From an uncultured Colwellia sp. (GTDB taxonomy: Bacteria; Pseudomonadota; Gammaproteobacteria; Enterobacterales; Alteromonadaceae): DNA of 64,000 nucleotides. Position 1 is the stretch's first letter; each line of letters begins with the position of its first letter. The DNA is taken from positions 35,318 to 99,317 of the forward strand of contig CAJWZC010000002.1 of NCBI GenBank assembly GCA_913049915.1, given 5' to 3'. The position numbers were made by a program, and so were the translations under genes. This document shows, in pieces, positions 6,810-15,529 of the stretch. The notes beneath the pieces were generated by a model. The model ran no database searches. It was given only the letters and a program-made list of their open reading frames with translations, and was not told the DNA's origin.

Positions 6810-8915
6810 TTATAAACCTCCAACAATGGCTACAAGCGATACGATACTAAGCATATCTTTGACATTAGCCATAAACACATTCCAATTACTTTGAGATACA
6901 TCAGGTACAAAAATTGTATCACCCACACGTACCATAGGTAATTTTGTAAAATCGGGATACTCAATAAATTTTTCTAAATCAAAAACGTGACTGATATTTT
7001 CTTCTGATTGGTTTCGAGAGATATTTACTACCATAATTCGTTCTAAATATGCAGTTTCGGTTGGACCACCTGACTCAGCTAAAATATCTAAAATTGTCAT
7101 GTCTGAACTGAACTTATAGCGTCCCGGCTTTTCTACTGCGCCTATGATCCGTACTGTTTTTTCTTTTTTATTATCGATCCAAGGCTTATTCCTTTCTGGT
7201 ATATAAATAGTATCACCAGATTTTACTCTGGGTAATAGGGTTTCATCGCCCGTTTCAAAGTATAAGCCCAAATCAAGGCTACTCACTCTACTGTGAAAAC
7301 CATTACGGTGAGTAATTTTTATATTATGAATATCTGCGTATTGATTCGGGCCATCAGCTGCTGAAAGTATATCTAAAATATGTAGTTTATTATTAAACGC
7401 GTAACGCCCTGGTTGTCCAACTTGCCCAAAAACATAAATTGATGACTCTTGAGATTGGCGTAACCAGCCCGCTTTATTATCGATAACATCACGTGGTCGT
7501 TCACTGATAATGATAGTATCTCCTGCGCCAACTCGAGGTAACAACGAGAAGCTTCCCCCTTCTGTAATGAAGCTGTCTAAATCGAAAGGTTCCATACGTT
7601 TTGATTCGTCTTTTTTGATTACCCTTACTTGAGACATATCAGCGTCTTGAGTAGGGCCACCAGCATGAGCTAAGATATCAAGGAAGCTCATTTCATCGCC
7701 CCATTCATATCTACCTGGTTTTTTCACTGCACCTATAACTCTAATTGCTCTATCAGGGGTAATCTTGAGCCATGATTTTTCATTCATATCGGTTTTTTCA
7801 GGAACAAAGATAGCATCCCCTGGTGATACTGTCGGGATAGCGACTTGCGTTAATCCTTCGGTATAAGCTTGTAAGTCAAAAGCATCAACCTTGCCAGTGG
7901 TACGTAGTATCCGGATTTTTCTCGACTCAGCAAAGCGAGTAGGGCCACCAGCATTAGCTAAAATGTCAAAAAATTTTGTCCCTATGGGCGCTTCATAGGC
8001 ACCCGGTTTAATTACCTCGCCCATCACATAAATAGTACGTAAACCGCTTTTAACTTCTTCTTCTTGAATAGGAATAAATAAGGTTGAACCAGGCGTGATT
8101 TTTGGCATATGTGAGGTATCACCGGTATCTAAATAGGTTTTTAAATCAAACAATTCAGGTGTACCATTGTTAATTACCCGGATATGCTCAACACCAGCAT
8201 AGCGAGTGACACCGCCGGCTCGCATTAACATATCGACAACAGTATTTCCTTTTTTAAAAGAGAACACGCCAGGTTTAAGTACTTCACCAAAGACCTTAAT
8301 TGCTGTTCCTATTTCAGAGCCATCACCACTAGCGGATAAAGTTGCCGCATCAAAGTCCATTTGCACATTACCAATTAATGGCGAGGCGGGTACAAAGATA
8401 ACATCTAAAGGTTCTATGGTTGGTAAAATAGAAAAGTCACCAGTATCTAAATATTTTTTATAATCGAAGATGGTTACTTTACCTTGTCGATTTAATTGTA
8501 TTCTATCGAGTTGTGCACCCGCTACAGCACCACCAGCTTTTTGAAGTGCCATTTGTATATTACCGTCTTGTGGTAAATCTATCATTCCTGGGATTTCAAC
8601 AAAACCTAATACCTGAATGGGAACTCTTCTTTCAACTAAGTAAACTTTAAAATTATTGATGGCGCGATATTCTTCACCTAAAAGCTTGGCTAGATCTTCG
8701 TTAACTTGTTTTAGTGTTTTACCAACAATTGAAACGTTGCCTACTTCAGGTAATTTAAGTGTACCGTCACGTTTGACTTGAAAGGTTTTTTCAAAATCTA
8801 TTTCACCAGGGATTTCGATTTGGAGTACATCACCAGGACGTATTATAATGTCAGCTGATTGGGCATTATTCATAACAAATATAAAACTCAGCATTGCTAT
8901 TAATAATTTACACAT
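6810..8915 (-). CDS. Polysaccharide export protein with six SLBB repeats
   Basis: This 701-residue exported protein has a signal peptide (residues 1-20, ending AQSA), a Poly_export domain (IRPGDVLQIEIPGEIDFEKT, with the PEVGNVSIVGKT strand), then six SLBB repeats. The repeats are recognised by their openings: LGFVEIPGM, FGEVLKPGVF, MGEVIKPGAY, IGAVKKPGRY, FGQVGQPGRY and IGAVEKPGRY, each followed by a helix ending in a glycine-rich turn (AGG, or ADG in the fifth) and GDTIFVP-like closing strands. Wza-type exporters are usually near 380 residues with two or three SLBB domains, so this is a long variant. It lacks a lipobox and ends in a hydrophobic stretch (IVSLVAIVGGL) that may be the outer-membrane segment. 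It starts 2 bases after the OmpA-like gene stop. Role: periplasm-spanning channel for exopolysaccharide. Confidence 0.9.
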   Translation of the reverse strand: MCKLLIAMLSFIFVMNNAQSADIIIRPGDVLQIEIPGEIDFEKTFQVKRDGTLKLPEVGNVSIVGKTLKQVNEDLAKLLGEEYRAINNFKVYLVERRVPIQVLGFVEIPGMIDLPQDGNIQMALQKAGGAVAGAQLDRIQLNRQGKVTIFDYKKYLDTGDFSILPTIEPLDVIFVPASPLIGNVQMDFDAATLSASGDGSEIGTAIKVFGEVLKPGVFSFKKGNTVVDMLMRAGGVTRYAGVEHIRVINNGTPELFDLKTYLDTGDTSHMPKITPGSTLFIPIQEEEVKSGLRTIYVMGEVIKPGAYEAPIGTKFFDILANAGGPTRFAESRKIRILRTTGKVDAFDLQAYTEGLTQVAIPTVSPGDAIFVPEKTDMNEKSWLKITPDRAIRVIGAVKKPGRYEWGDEMSFLDILAHAGGPTQDADMSQVRVIKKDESKRMEPFDLDSFITEGGSFSLLPRVGAGDTIIISERPRDVIDNKAGWLRQSQESSIYVFGQVGQPGRYAFNNKLHILDILSAADGPNQYADIHNIKITHRNGFHSRVSSLDLGLYFETGDETLLPRVKSGDTIYIPERNKPWIDNKKEKTVRIIGAVEKPGRYKFSSDMTILDILAESGGPTETAYLERIMVVNISRNQSEENISHVFDLEKFIEYPDFTKLPMVRVGDTIFVPDVSQSNWNVFMANVKDMLSIVSLVAIVGGL

Positions 8916-8917
8916 GG

Positions 8918-9790
8918 TTAAATTTCCTTTTTACCGCTGGTATCTAAAAAAAGTGTGATCGATGTATAACGATTAAAGACCCTTGAAACACCACTATGCT
9001 CAATTTCTCTGATATTTTCTTCACCTTTGTTTTTTACGCTAATTTGTGAAGATGCAATTCCTTTATCAGTAAAATATTTTGCAACGCTTTGCGCTCGTCT
9101 TTTACTGAGTTGCTTGTTATATGTGGTGCTACCTTTGCTATCAGTATGTCCACTGATGAGTAATGTGGAATTTGGATAACTTTTTATTAAGGTAATCAGT
9201 TTATTTAGCGGGGGGTAATATATTGGTTTTATTCCGTCTTGGTTAAAATCATGCAGTGTTTCAGTAATTAATATATGATTTTTATTAATGGTATATTTTA
9301 CTTTTATTGGTTTTTCTTTTTTTACCGATGAAGAGTTGTCACATTGGTTGAAGTCTCCTTCATCGTACCAACGTTTAAGCACTACTTTTTGCTGGGAATA
9401 GCTACACCCTAATTGACCTTTTACATACTGGTTGATGCAGCGAATTTTACGTATTTGGCGATCAAAATCGACTAATGTTATAAAAGCATCTTTTTCCATA
9501 GCGGCATTATGTTCTGCTGTTGCTCTTGTTAAATAGGATTGTGCAATGGCTAATTGACCTGCAATACAGCGTTTAGACTCTTGTAGCTCTAATGACAATA
9601 GTTCAGATTTAGCGTTTTGAATATAAATATGCATTTGCGCTTCGTCTAAATTTGTTGAAGTTTCAATATTAGTAAATATATGTGTATTGTAACCTGCTGT
9701 TTTTGTTGTACTACTTTCTTTTTTTGTTGCAGTACATGCTGATAATACTAAAACAGCGCATAGAGACACCAAAACAGGCTTGGTATTCAT
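8918..9790 (-). CDS. OmpA-family lipoprotein in exopolysaccharide operon
   Basis: The start chosen is ATG 9790, which gives a lipoprotein signal (MNTKPVLVSLCAVLVLSAC, lipobox LSAC) and overlaps the STAS stop by one base (TAATG), implying translational coupling; a longer frame to 9850 would bury the signal. The protein has 290 residues. The C-terminal domain (about 190-285) is OmpA-type peptidoglycan binding: LLISGHTDSKGSTTYN, then LSKRRAQSVAKYF, with the conserved Asp and Arg that grip diaminopimelate. The middle holds a helix-rich region with several cysteines. It likely anchors the export complex to the cell wall. The gene lies between STAS and SLBB genes in one operon. Confidence 0.85.
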   Translation of the reverse strand: MNTKPVLVSLCAVLVLSACTATKKESSTTKTAGYNTHIFTNIETSTNLDEAQMHIYIQNAKSELLSLELQESKRCIAGQLAIAQSYLTRATAEHNAAMEKDAFITLVDFDRQIRKIRCINQYVKGQLGCSYSQQKVVLKRWYDEGDFNQCDNSSSVKKEKPIKVKYTINKNHILITETLHDFNQDGIKPIYYPPLNKLITLIKSYPNSTLLISGHTDSKGSTTYNKQLSKRRAQSVAKYFTDKGIASSQISVKNKGEENIREIEHSGVSRVFNRYTSITLFLDTSGKKEI

Positions 9791-10140
9791 TAGCTCGCAA
9801 CTTGCAAAGTGGTTGGATTTTCTAAGTAACAGTCGATATTTTGATAACAATCGATGGTTTTATCTAAAAATAACATTTGAAACAGCTCTTGTGGCTGTTG
9901 TTTTAAACCAGTAACAGAGACACTAAAACCTTTAGTTACCATTCTTTTATATAAAAAAACGATTGCGCCGATGCCTGATGAATCAATAAATGGTACTTGC
10001 TCTAGATCGAAGATGATATTAGTAGTAAATTTACTGTACGCTTCTATATCATTTTTCATAACTTTTACCGTATCGGCATCAAAGTTTCCGTGGATTTTAA
10101 TAATAAAGTTATTATTTATTTTATAAGTTTCATTCAACAT
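9790..10140 (-). CDS. STAS-domain protein (anti-sigma factor antagonist type)
   Basis: The 116-residue protein is a single STAS domain. It shows IKIHGNFDADTVKVMK at the N-terminus and the diagnostic IIFDLEQVPFIDSSGIGAIVFLYKR, where the Ser of DSSG is the residue phosphorylated in SpoIIAA-type proteins. It then has GFSVSVTGLKQQPQELFQMLFLDK. Such proteins switch partners when a serine kinase phosphorylates them; no partner kinase or phosphatase is in this window. It is the first gene of a four-gene operon with the OmpA lipoprotein, exporter and CpsD-like ATPase, suggesting phosphorylation-dependent control of polysaccharide export. That role is inferred from position. Confidence 0.88.
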   Translation of the reverse strand: MLNETYKINNNFIIKIHGNFDADTVKVMKNDIEAYSKFTTNIIFDLEQVPFIDSSGIGAIVFLYKRMVTKGFSVSVTGLKQQPQELFQMLFLDKTIDCYQNIDCYLENPTTLQVAS

Positions 10141-10479
10141 AACAAACTCACCCTTTAAGTTAATACACTTTTATAGACTGCAATGTTTGAGCCAAAAAAT
10201 AATTACAATTAATATCAGTAGGTTATATTATGTATATGCATTTTATAATTAAAAAGTATATTAAAATGCAAATTGATAATTGCAAGTTGCGAATATGAAA
10301 AACGATATAAAATATTAAATTATTACGTGGATTACGACAAGTGATCGAATTTTATTAACAGTTGTCTATTTGCAAAGGTTTATTATCAACTTTAGATGTC
10401 TATATATTAGTCAACACTATAATGGGTAATATTACGATGGAATTAAACATAAGAAATAAACTCAATGAGGAGTATTACT
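10141..10479. other. Divergent intergenic region between STAS operon and SDR gene
   Basis: About 340 AT-rich bases separate the minus-strand STAS operon from the plus-strand SDR gene, so promoters for both should lie here. An 8-bp inverted repeat, TGCATTTT (about 10236-10243) and AAAATGCA (about 10264-10271), could be an operator. No further gene is supported. Confidence 0.4.
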
Positions 10480-11319
10480 ATGACAACATATTTTCAAGGA
10501 AAAACGGTCATCATTACCGGTGCATCGGCGGGTGTTGGTGCAGAAACCGCTAGAGCATTCGCAAAAATGAGCGCTAACCTTGTTTTAATCGCTAGAGGAC
10601 AAACAGCACTCGATCAAATGAGCAAAGAACTTTCAACTAAAACTTCAGTACTAACCATTGCAATGGACGTGTCTAGCTCGGTAGATTGTCAAAATATGCT
10701 AGTAAGTGCTGAGCAAAAATTTGGTGCAATTCATTATCTCATTAACAATGCGGGATATCATAAACGAGGAGAGGTCGAAAATAATTCGTCAGAACAATTA
10801 GCTAAGATGGTGGATATTAATTTACGGGCTCCGATAGAATTAACGGCATTAGCGTTACCTTATATTAGAAGGAGTATTGCTAAAGGTGGCTTAGGTGGAG
10901 TAGTTAATGTTGGCTCTTTAGCAGGCCGTACACCATTACAAGGGGCGGCAACCTATTCAGCGACTAAATCAGGCTTACGTGCTTTTAGTTACGCACTTGC
11001 TGATGAATTAAAAGGTTCGGGTATTAGTGTTGGTTTAGTTTCTCCGGGGCCAATTAATACTGGTTTTATCATGTCTGAAATAGATGAAGTAGAAGACATC
11101 GTTTTTTCCCAACCGATGAGTAGTCCGCAACAAGTAACAGATGCAATAATCAGTGTGGCTAGAGGCGATAAAGTCGAAATATCACTCCCTAACTTAAGTG
11201 GTTGGTTGACGACTATTTCTTACTTATCACCGGCATTGAGACGCTTTTTAAGACCTTATCTTTATGAAAAAGGGCGTAAAGCTAAAGAGTGTTACAGAAA
11301 CAAAAAACACCATAACTAA
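10480..11319 (+). CDS. Short-chain dehydrogenase/reductase (SDR)
   Basis: This is a classical SDR of 279 residues. The cofactor motif TGASAGVGAETARAF is near residue 12, NNAG is at about 90, the catalytic serine is in NVGSLAG, and the catalytic pair is YSATKSG (YxxxK), followed by SPGPINTGF. The start is ATG 10480, which follows GAGGAG at ideal spacing; an ATG five codons upstream lies inside that ribosome binding site. The C-terminus is basic with a hydrophobic stretch (LTTISYLSPALRRFL), suggesting a membrane-associated SDR. It is alone on the plus strand, splitting the two minus-strand exopolysaccharide operons. Substrate unknown. Confidence 0.88.
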   Translation: MTTYFQGKTVIITGASAGVGAETARAFAKMSANLVLIARGQTALDQMSKELSTKTSVLTIAMDVSSSVDCQNMLVSAEQKFGAIHYLINNAGYHKRGEVENNSSEQLAKMVDINLRAPIELTALALPYIRRSIAKGGLGGVVNVGSLAGRTPLQGAATYSATKSGLRAFSYALADELKGSGISVGLVSPGPINTGFIMSEIDEVEDIVFSQPMSSPQQVTDAIISVARGDKVEISLPNLSGWLTTISYLSPALRRFLRPYLYEKGRKAKECYRNKKHHN

Positions 11320-11635
11320 GTATAACGCTCATCCGTACTTATTATTGGCTAATCTACAACCATCGCGGGAGTATTTAGACAGCAGATCAGGTAACCTTTT
11401 ATATAAACACTATTATCATGTGACGATCGGCTTATGTTGTTATAAATTATCGAACTAAACCAGCATAATACGGAAGTTAGTAATATGCTTTAATGCACTT
11501 TCTGCCGCAAAGCATACTAGAAAACTAAAGGGTAATACGCCACAAAAATAATTATTGATAAACCTTTAAAACGGTGCTCAGTTTGACTGAACTAAATAGT
11601 CATTTTAGCATTGCCATCGTACTTTATATTGTTTG
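11320..11635. other. Intergenic, no gene supported
   Basis: This is the convergent space between the SDR gene and the YvcK-like gene. A short plus-strand frame overlaps the SDR 3' end and has no ribosome binding site. No strong terminator hairpin with a T-run was found. Confidence 0.45.
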
Positions 11636-12559
11636 TTATGCTCGTTGAATTAGTTCAAGTAACTGATCTCGATAAAAGGGTTGTTTATGTCTACCGGTAC
11701 TATCTCCCGGAAGGTTTGCAATGGTATAAGGTTTACATAATTCGATAGAAGCTGAAACACGATGGCTAGGAATTAGGGAGTGGACTGTTTTTGTTAATCC
11801 AAGATTCTTAATGAATTCAAGCTGATAATATATTTCATCGTGTTTGCTATTATTATCGCTAATTATTTGGTTATTGAACTCATCTTCCACATTGGTAATA
11901 AAATAAATCTTTAGTTTAGTATTTTGATTAATGATATCAATAACAGCATCCATTAGTAAGCTGGGTAGGGTACTGGTATAAAAGCTGCCTGGACCTAGGA
12001 ATAAAATATCAGCATTCTTTAAGGTATCTAAAACTTCTTTGCTTGGTTTAACCTTTGGTGTTAATACTAATTTTTTAATGCCTTGGTTAGCGTGTTCATC
12101 AACTTCAATCTCGCCAATATAACTATGCTCAGCGCAATGACTTACTAGGTGTGTTACCGCATCAGACATAGGTAAGATGTTTGCTGTAATACCTAAATAT
12201 TCCCGCATCACCTGTACAGTTTCGGTAGGTCTTATGCAAAGAGAGTCAACGGCGCAAAACATTAAATTTCCAAGACTATGCCCTGATAGATCACCTACGT
12301 TGTTGAAGCGGTATTCAAATAAAAGTGCTTTAGTAGAGGGTTCTTTATTCGTTACCGCTTTGCTTAATTTTGATAAACAATAGCGAATATCACCCCAAGA
12401 AATTGTATCGCAGCTTTCTCTTAAACGCCCGGTAGAGCCACCATTGTCAGTGGTACTGACAATACCCGATAAATTGACACTGTTAAAATCATTGATAACT
12501 TCCAATAAGTTGCCTAAACCGTGGCCACCACCAATACAAGTCACATTAATATCCGTCAT
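11636..12559 (-). CDS. YvcK/CofD-like family protein (gluconeogenesis factor type)
   Basis: The 307-residue protein belongs to the CofD/YvcK superfamily. It shows CIGGGHGLGNLLEVI at the N-terminus (nucleotide-sugar binding loop), VSTTDNGGSTGRLRE, WGDIRYCLSKL, GHSLGNLMF, LGPGSFYTSTLPSLL and FITNVEDEF. YvcK in Bacillus and YbhK in E. coli bind UDP-sugars and influence cell-wall precursor and carbon flow. It sits 23 bases downstream of the priming sugar transferase, in the glycosyltransferase operon, which suggests a role in handling nucleotide sugars for the polymer. The ATG follows AAGGA. Family clear; biochemical role inferred. Confidence 0.85.
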   Translation of the reverse strand: MTDINVTCIGGGHGLGNLLEVINDFNSVNLSGIVSTTDNGGSTGRLRESCDTISWGDIRYCLSKLSKAVTNKEPSTKALLFEYRFNNVGDLSGHSLGNLMFCAVDSLCIRPTETVQVMREYLGITANILPMSDAVTHLVSHCAEHSYIGEIEVDEHANQGIKKLVLTPKVKPSKEVLDTLKNADILFLGPGSFYTSTLPSLLMDAVIDIINQNTKLKIYFITNVEDEFNNQIISDNNSKHDEIYYQLEFIKNLGLTKTVHSLIPSHRVSASIELCKPYTIANLPGDSTGRHKQPFYRDQLLELIQRA

Positions 12560-12582
12560 ATATTTATCCTTGTATGCTTAGT

Positions 12583-13224
12583 TTACTGCCCACGTCCTAA
12601 CACCATAATAAGTAAAGTTTTAAAAATAATTTTTAAATCCATTAACAACCACCTATGTAGTTTAGTAAGTGATAGCGAGTATGCAAAGTCATACGCTATT
12701 TTAGTTTTAACATCATCAATGCAGGTATCATATCCTTGATTTACTTGGGCTAAACCAGTAATTCCAGGAGTCATATCGTAAGTACGCTCAGAATAAAAGG
12801 GAATTTCTTTGTCTAGTTGTATCACTATTTCAGGTCTCTCAGGTCGAGGTCCAATAAGTGACATATCACCTTTAATCACATTGATAAACTGCGGCAGTTC
12901 ATCAAGGCGAACTTTTCTAAGTAACTTACCTATAGAGGTAAGTCGATTATCGTTACTCGTTGCCCAAACAGCGCCAGAGCTAGCTTCGGCATCAGTAACC
13001 ATAGTTCGAAACTTTATCATATTAAAGTGTACTACTTTTCCCGCTTTCATTTTACCTACCCTTAATTGACAATAAAATATATTTCCTCGTGAAGATAATT
13101 TTATCATGAGTGCTATTACTAAAAATAAGGGAAGCGTTAATAATAGACAGATTATTGAGAAGACTAAATCAATGGTTCTTTTAAGTAGCGTAATGCTTGG
13201 ATGTACGAAGCTAATGTTATTCAT
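12583..13224 (-). CDS. Priming undecaprenyl-phosphate sugar-1-phosphate transferase (PglC/WcaJ type)
   Basis: This 213-residue protein is the short, catalytic-core form of the bacterial sugar transferase family (polyprenyl phosphoglycosyl transferase). One N-terminal membrane segment (IDLVFSIICLLLTLPLFLV) precedes the signature blocks FYCQLRVGK, FNMIKFRTM, LRKVRLDELPQF and GDMSLIGPRPERPE. The catalytic Asp-Glu pair lies in LDELPQ. It loads the first sugar phosphate onto the lipid carrier at the inner membrane, initiating exopolysaccharide repeat assembly. It is followed by YvcK-like and preceded by a GT2 gene in one operon. The ATG follows AGGGGA. Confidence 0.92.
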   Translation of the reverse strand: MNNISFVHPSITLLKRTIDLVFSIICLLLTLPLFLVIALMIKLSSRGNIFYCQLRVGKMKAGKVVHFNMIKFRTMVTDAEASSGAVWATSNDNRLTSIGKLLRKVRLDELPQFINVIKGDMSLIGPRPERPEIVIQLDKEIPFYSERTYDMTPGITGLAQVNQGYDTCIDDVKTKIAYDFAYSLSLTKLHRWLLMDLKIIFKTLLIMVLGRGQ

Positions 13225-13256
13225 AATTTCCCCTAAGTATCAGTATAAATACAAGA

Positions 13257-14441
13257 CTAAATTTTAGTCCAAATTTTTTCTTGTAAGCCGAACATGTACT
13301 TTAATGATCCTTTTAAGGCAACCCAATAACCATTGACTACATAACATACTAATCTCAATACGTTCAATTTTGGTGAAAGATTAAATGTATTAATAATCAT
13401 AACAAGGCTATATACACAAATTTGGCAACTCAATGGTAATAAAAAAAAATAGTGGATGGGTACAAGGTAAATATTACTAATAAAAATAAATACTAATATA
13501 AAAGGCATTACTGCTCTTAAAGCTTTACCTGAGGCAAAATTTATTGCATTCCAGCCATACTTAGGTGATAACAAAGGCAATAAATATACGAGTTGTTGAA
13601 AATTACCTGCTGCTATCCTTAAGCGCCTATTCATATCTTGCTCTAAATTAACTTGCTCAAGTTCAATGGCGACTACTCTAGGCTCATATATCACACGATA
13701 ACCTTGTTTAATGACATTCATTGGTATCATGAAGTCATCATTAATAGTGTCTACCGGAACGTCTTCGTAACATGACTTTCGAAGTGCGTAAAAAGCACCA
13801 TGAGCTCCTAATACGCTGGCTATAGAGCTTTCTCTTGATTTAAGCAGAGATTGATATCGCCAATAACGTTGTTCTCCGACTGTTCCTTTTTGAACAAATT
13901 GATACCCCCCTGAAACAGCGCCTACAGTAGGACATTTAAAGTGACTATCTAGCATCAATAAACTATTAACTGGTAATAATGCTGAAACATCACTAAAGAC
14001 AATATTATCAAATTTTGCTCTTGCTACACCTTCTTTGAGTGCTGCTACTTTTCCTCGATTATCTTTAAAATTGACTAGTTGTACCTGTAAATCATAGCAA
14101 GTGATTTCAGCACAGGTTTGTACTGCAATGTCATACGTATCATCTTGGCATCCATCACAGACTAATATCAATTCATATCGATCACTTGGATAATCAATAA
14201 AACTTAAATTTCTAATTTTTTCAGCAATAAATTTAGCTTCATTAAATGCTGGGATAATTACAGAAAAACAATGTAATTTTTTGTCTTCAGTACTTAACAC
14301 ATAACGACGTTTTTTAATTATTGGCTCAACTCTACTTTTATTCTTTGTCACTACTTTAAGCATCAAGGGGTAAATTGCATGATGGTAGGTCACTAAAAAT
14401 ATTGCCGACACAAAAAAAGTTATCATCACTAGGTTTAACAT
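13257..14441 (-). CDS. Family 2 glycosyltransferase, membrane anchored
   Basis: The protein has 394 residues, with an N-terminal membrane segment and two or three C-terminal ones (around VMPFILVFIFISNIYLV). The GT-A catalytic domain shows SVIIPAFNEAKFIAEKI, LILVCDGCQDDTYD, a DVSALLP acceptor-type motif, GAHGAFYALRK and INDDFMIPM, with RRLRIAAGNFQQL in place of the processive QxxRW. It resembles chain-building or lipid-linked sugar transferases. The start is ATG 14441, which follows AAGG at about 8 bases; a GTG three codons upstream is possible. It overlaps the GT4 gene end by 7 bases. Confidence 0.88.
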   Translation of the reverse strand: MLNLVMITFFVSAIFLVTYHHAIYPLMLKVVTKNKSRVEPIIKKRRYVLSTEDKKLHCFSVIIPAFNEAKFIAEKIRNLSFIDYPSDRYELILVCDGCQDDTYDIAVQTCAEITCYDLQVQLVNFKDNRGKVAALKEGVARAKFDNIVFSDVSALLPVNSLLMLDSHFKCPTVGAVSGGYQFVQKGTVGEQRYWRYQSLLKSRESSIASVLGAHGAFYALRKSCYEDVPVDTINDDFMIPMNVIKQGYRVIYEPRVVAIELEQVNLEQDMNRRLRIAAGNFQQLVYLLPLLSPKYGWNAINFASGKALRAVMPFILVFIFISNIYLVPIHYFFLLPLSCQICVYSLVMIINTFNLSPKLNVLRLVCYVVNGYWVALKGSLKYMFGLQEKIWTKI

Positions 14442-15529
14442 CGCTTGCACCTTAGATCAGATTGAGTTAATGAAACATATTGATTAATCATGTTATCAAT
14501 CGAACGTTGTTTTTCAACAAAGACCCTAGGTGATTGCTTCATTTTTTGATTAAGTGAACGTAGCAGTGCTTTTGATAGCAAAATCGGATTGTTAGCTTCG
14601 ACAACAATACCTGTTTTACTACATATAGCTTCTTTACAACCGCCCACATCCGTTAATACTACAGGTATTCCACAGGCTTGAGCTTCCAAAGGAGATAAAG
14701 GTAAGCCTTCGTTATGTGAGGAAAGACAGAAAACATCAAGTAAAGGATAAAAGGTTGTCATATCATTAACGTGACCTAAAAAGAACACTCTGTTTTGTAA
14801 ATTTAACTCAATAACTAAGGTTTTTAATTGTGCCTCTAAACTACCGGTTCCAGCAAGTAATAGAGCAATGCCACTTGGTAAATTATGCAATGCTTTGATT
14901 ATTACATCATGTGCTTTTACTGACTCTAATCGTGCGGCACAACCGATAAACCTCATTTTTAATGGTAATTTAGCTTGTTTGAGTAACGTTTGTTTACTAG
15001 TTGTTGAGGGTATGAATTTATTAATGTCGATACCATTAGTAATAACTATCGGATGTAAAGATGGTATTAATCGGTTAACTTGCTTAGCAACAAATTGAGC
15101 GTCAGCGACATAGATAGGGCGTACTAAAGTAATAAATATTTTTTGTAATAAACGAGGTTTTATCTTGGCAAGATGCCATGCGTCATGCTCGGTATGTATG
15201 ATATGTTTAATGTTTGCTAGCCTTGCTGCAACACCACCATATATTAGTGGCCCGATATGATGGGTATGAACATACATAGGATTAATTCTCTTAAAGAATA
15301 GTATTAATTGGGTAAATATACTGGCTTGCCAACCTTCTTTTTTATCCAATACATGGATAAATTCTTTAAAACCGTCCATGTTGTTCCAGTAACATTTGAC
15401 GTTGTGTTTTTCTAGAGAGATGATGTGAACATCAAAAAAGGGCTTAGCCGCTCGTTGAAACTCTAATGCTAAGGTTTCTATACCACCAGGTTTTAAGTGC
15501 TGTACAACATGAACAATGACGGGTTTCAT
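14435..15529 (-). CDS. Family 4 glycosyltransferase
   Basis: This is a 364-residue GT-B enzyme. The N-terminal domain starts VIVHVVQHLKPGGIETLALEF. The C-terminal nucleotide-sugar domain shows GCAARLESVKAHDVII, LLLAGTGSLEAQL and the retaining-GT4 motif SSHNEGLPLSPLEAQACGIPVV, followed by TDVGGCKEAI. It adds a sugar to the lipid-linked repeat on the cytoplasmic side; donor unknown. It starts in an ATGA overlap with the Wzz-like gene and has GGAG at good spacing, so the genes are co-translated. Confidence 0.9.
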   Translation of the reverse strand: MKPVIVHVVQHLKPGGIETLALEFQRAAKPFFDVHIISLEKHNVKCYWNNMDGFKEFIHVLDKKEGWQASIFTQLILFFKRINPMYVHTHHIGPLIYGGVAARLANIKHIIHTEHDAWHLAKIKPRLLQKIFITLVRPIYVADAQFVAKQVNRLIPSLHPIVITNGIDINKFIPSTTSKQTLLKQAKLPLKMRFIGCAARLESVKAHDVIIKALHNLPSGIALLLAGTGSLEAQLKTLVIELNLQNRVFFLGHVNDMTTFYPLLDVFCLSSHNEGLPLSPLEAQACGIPVVLTDVGGCKEAICSKTGIVVEANNPILLSKALLRSLNQKMKQSPRVFVEKQRSIDNMINQYVSLTQSDLRCKRC

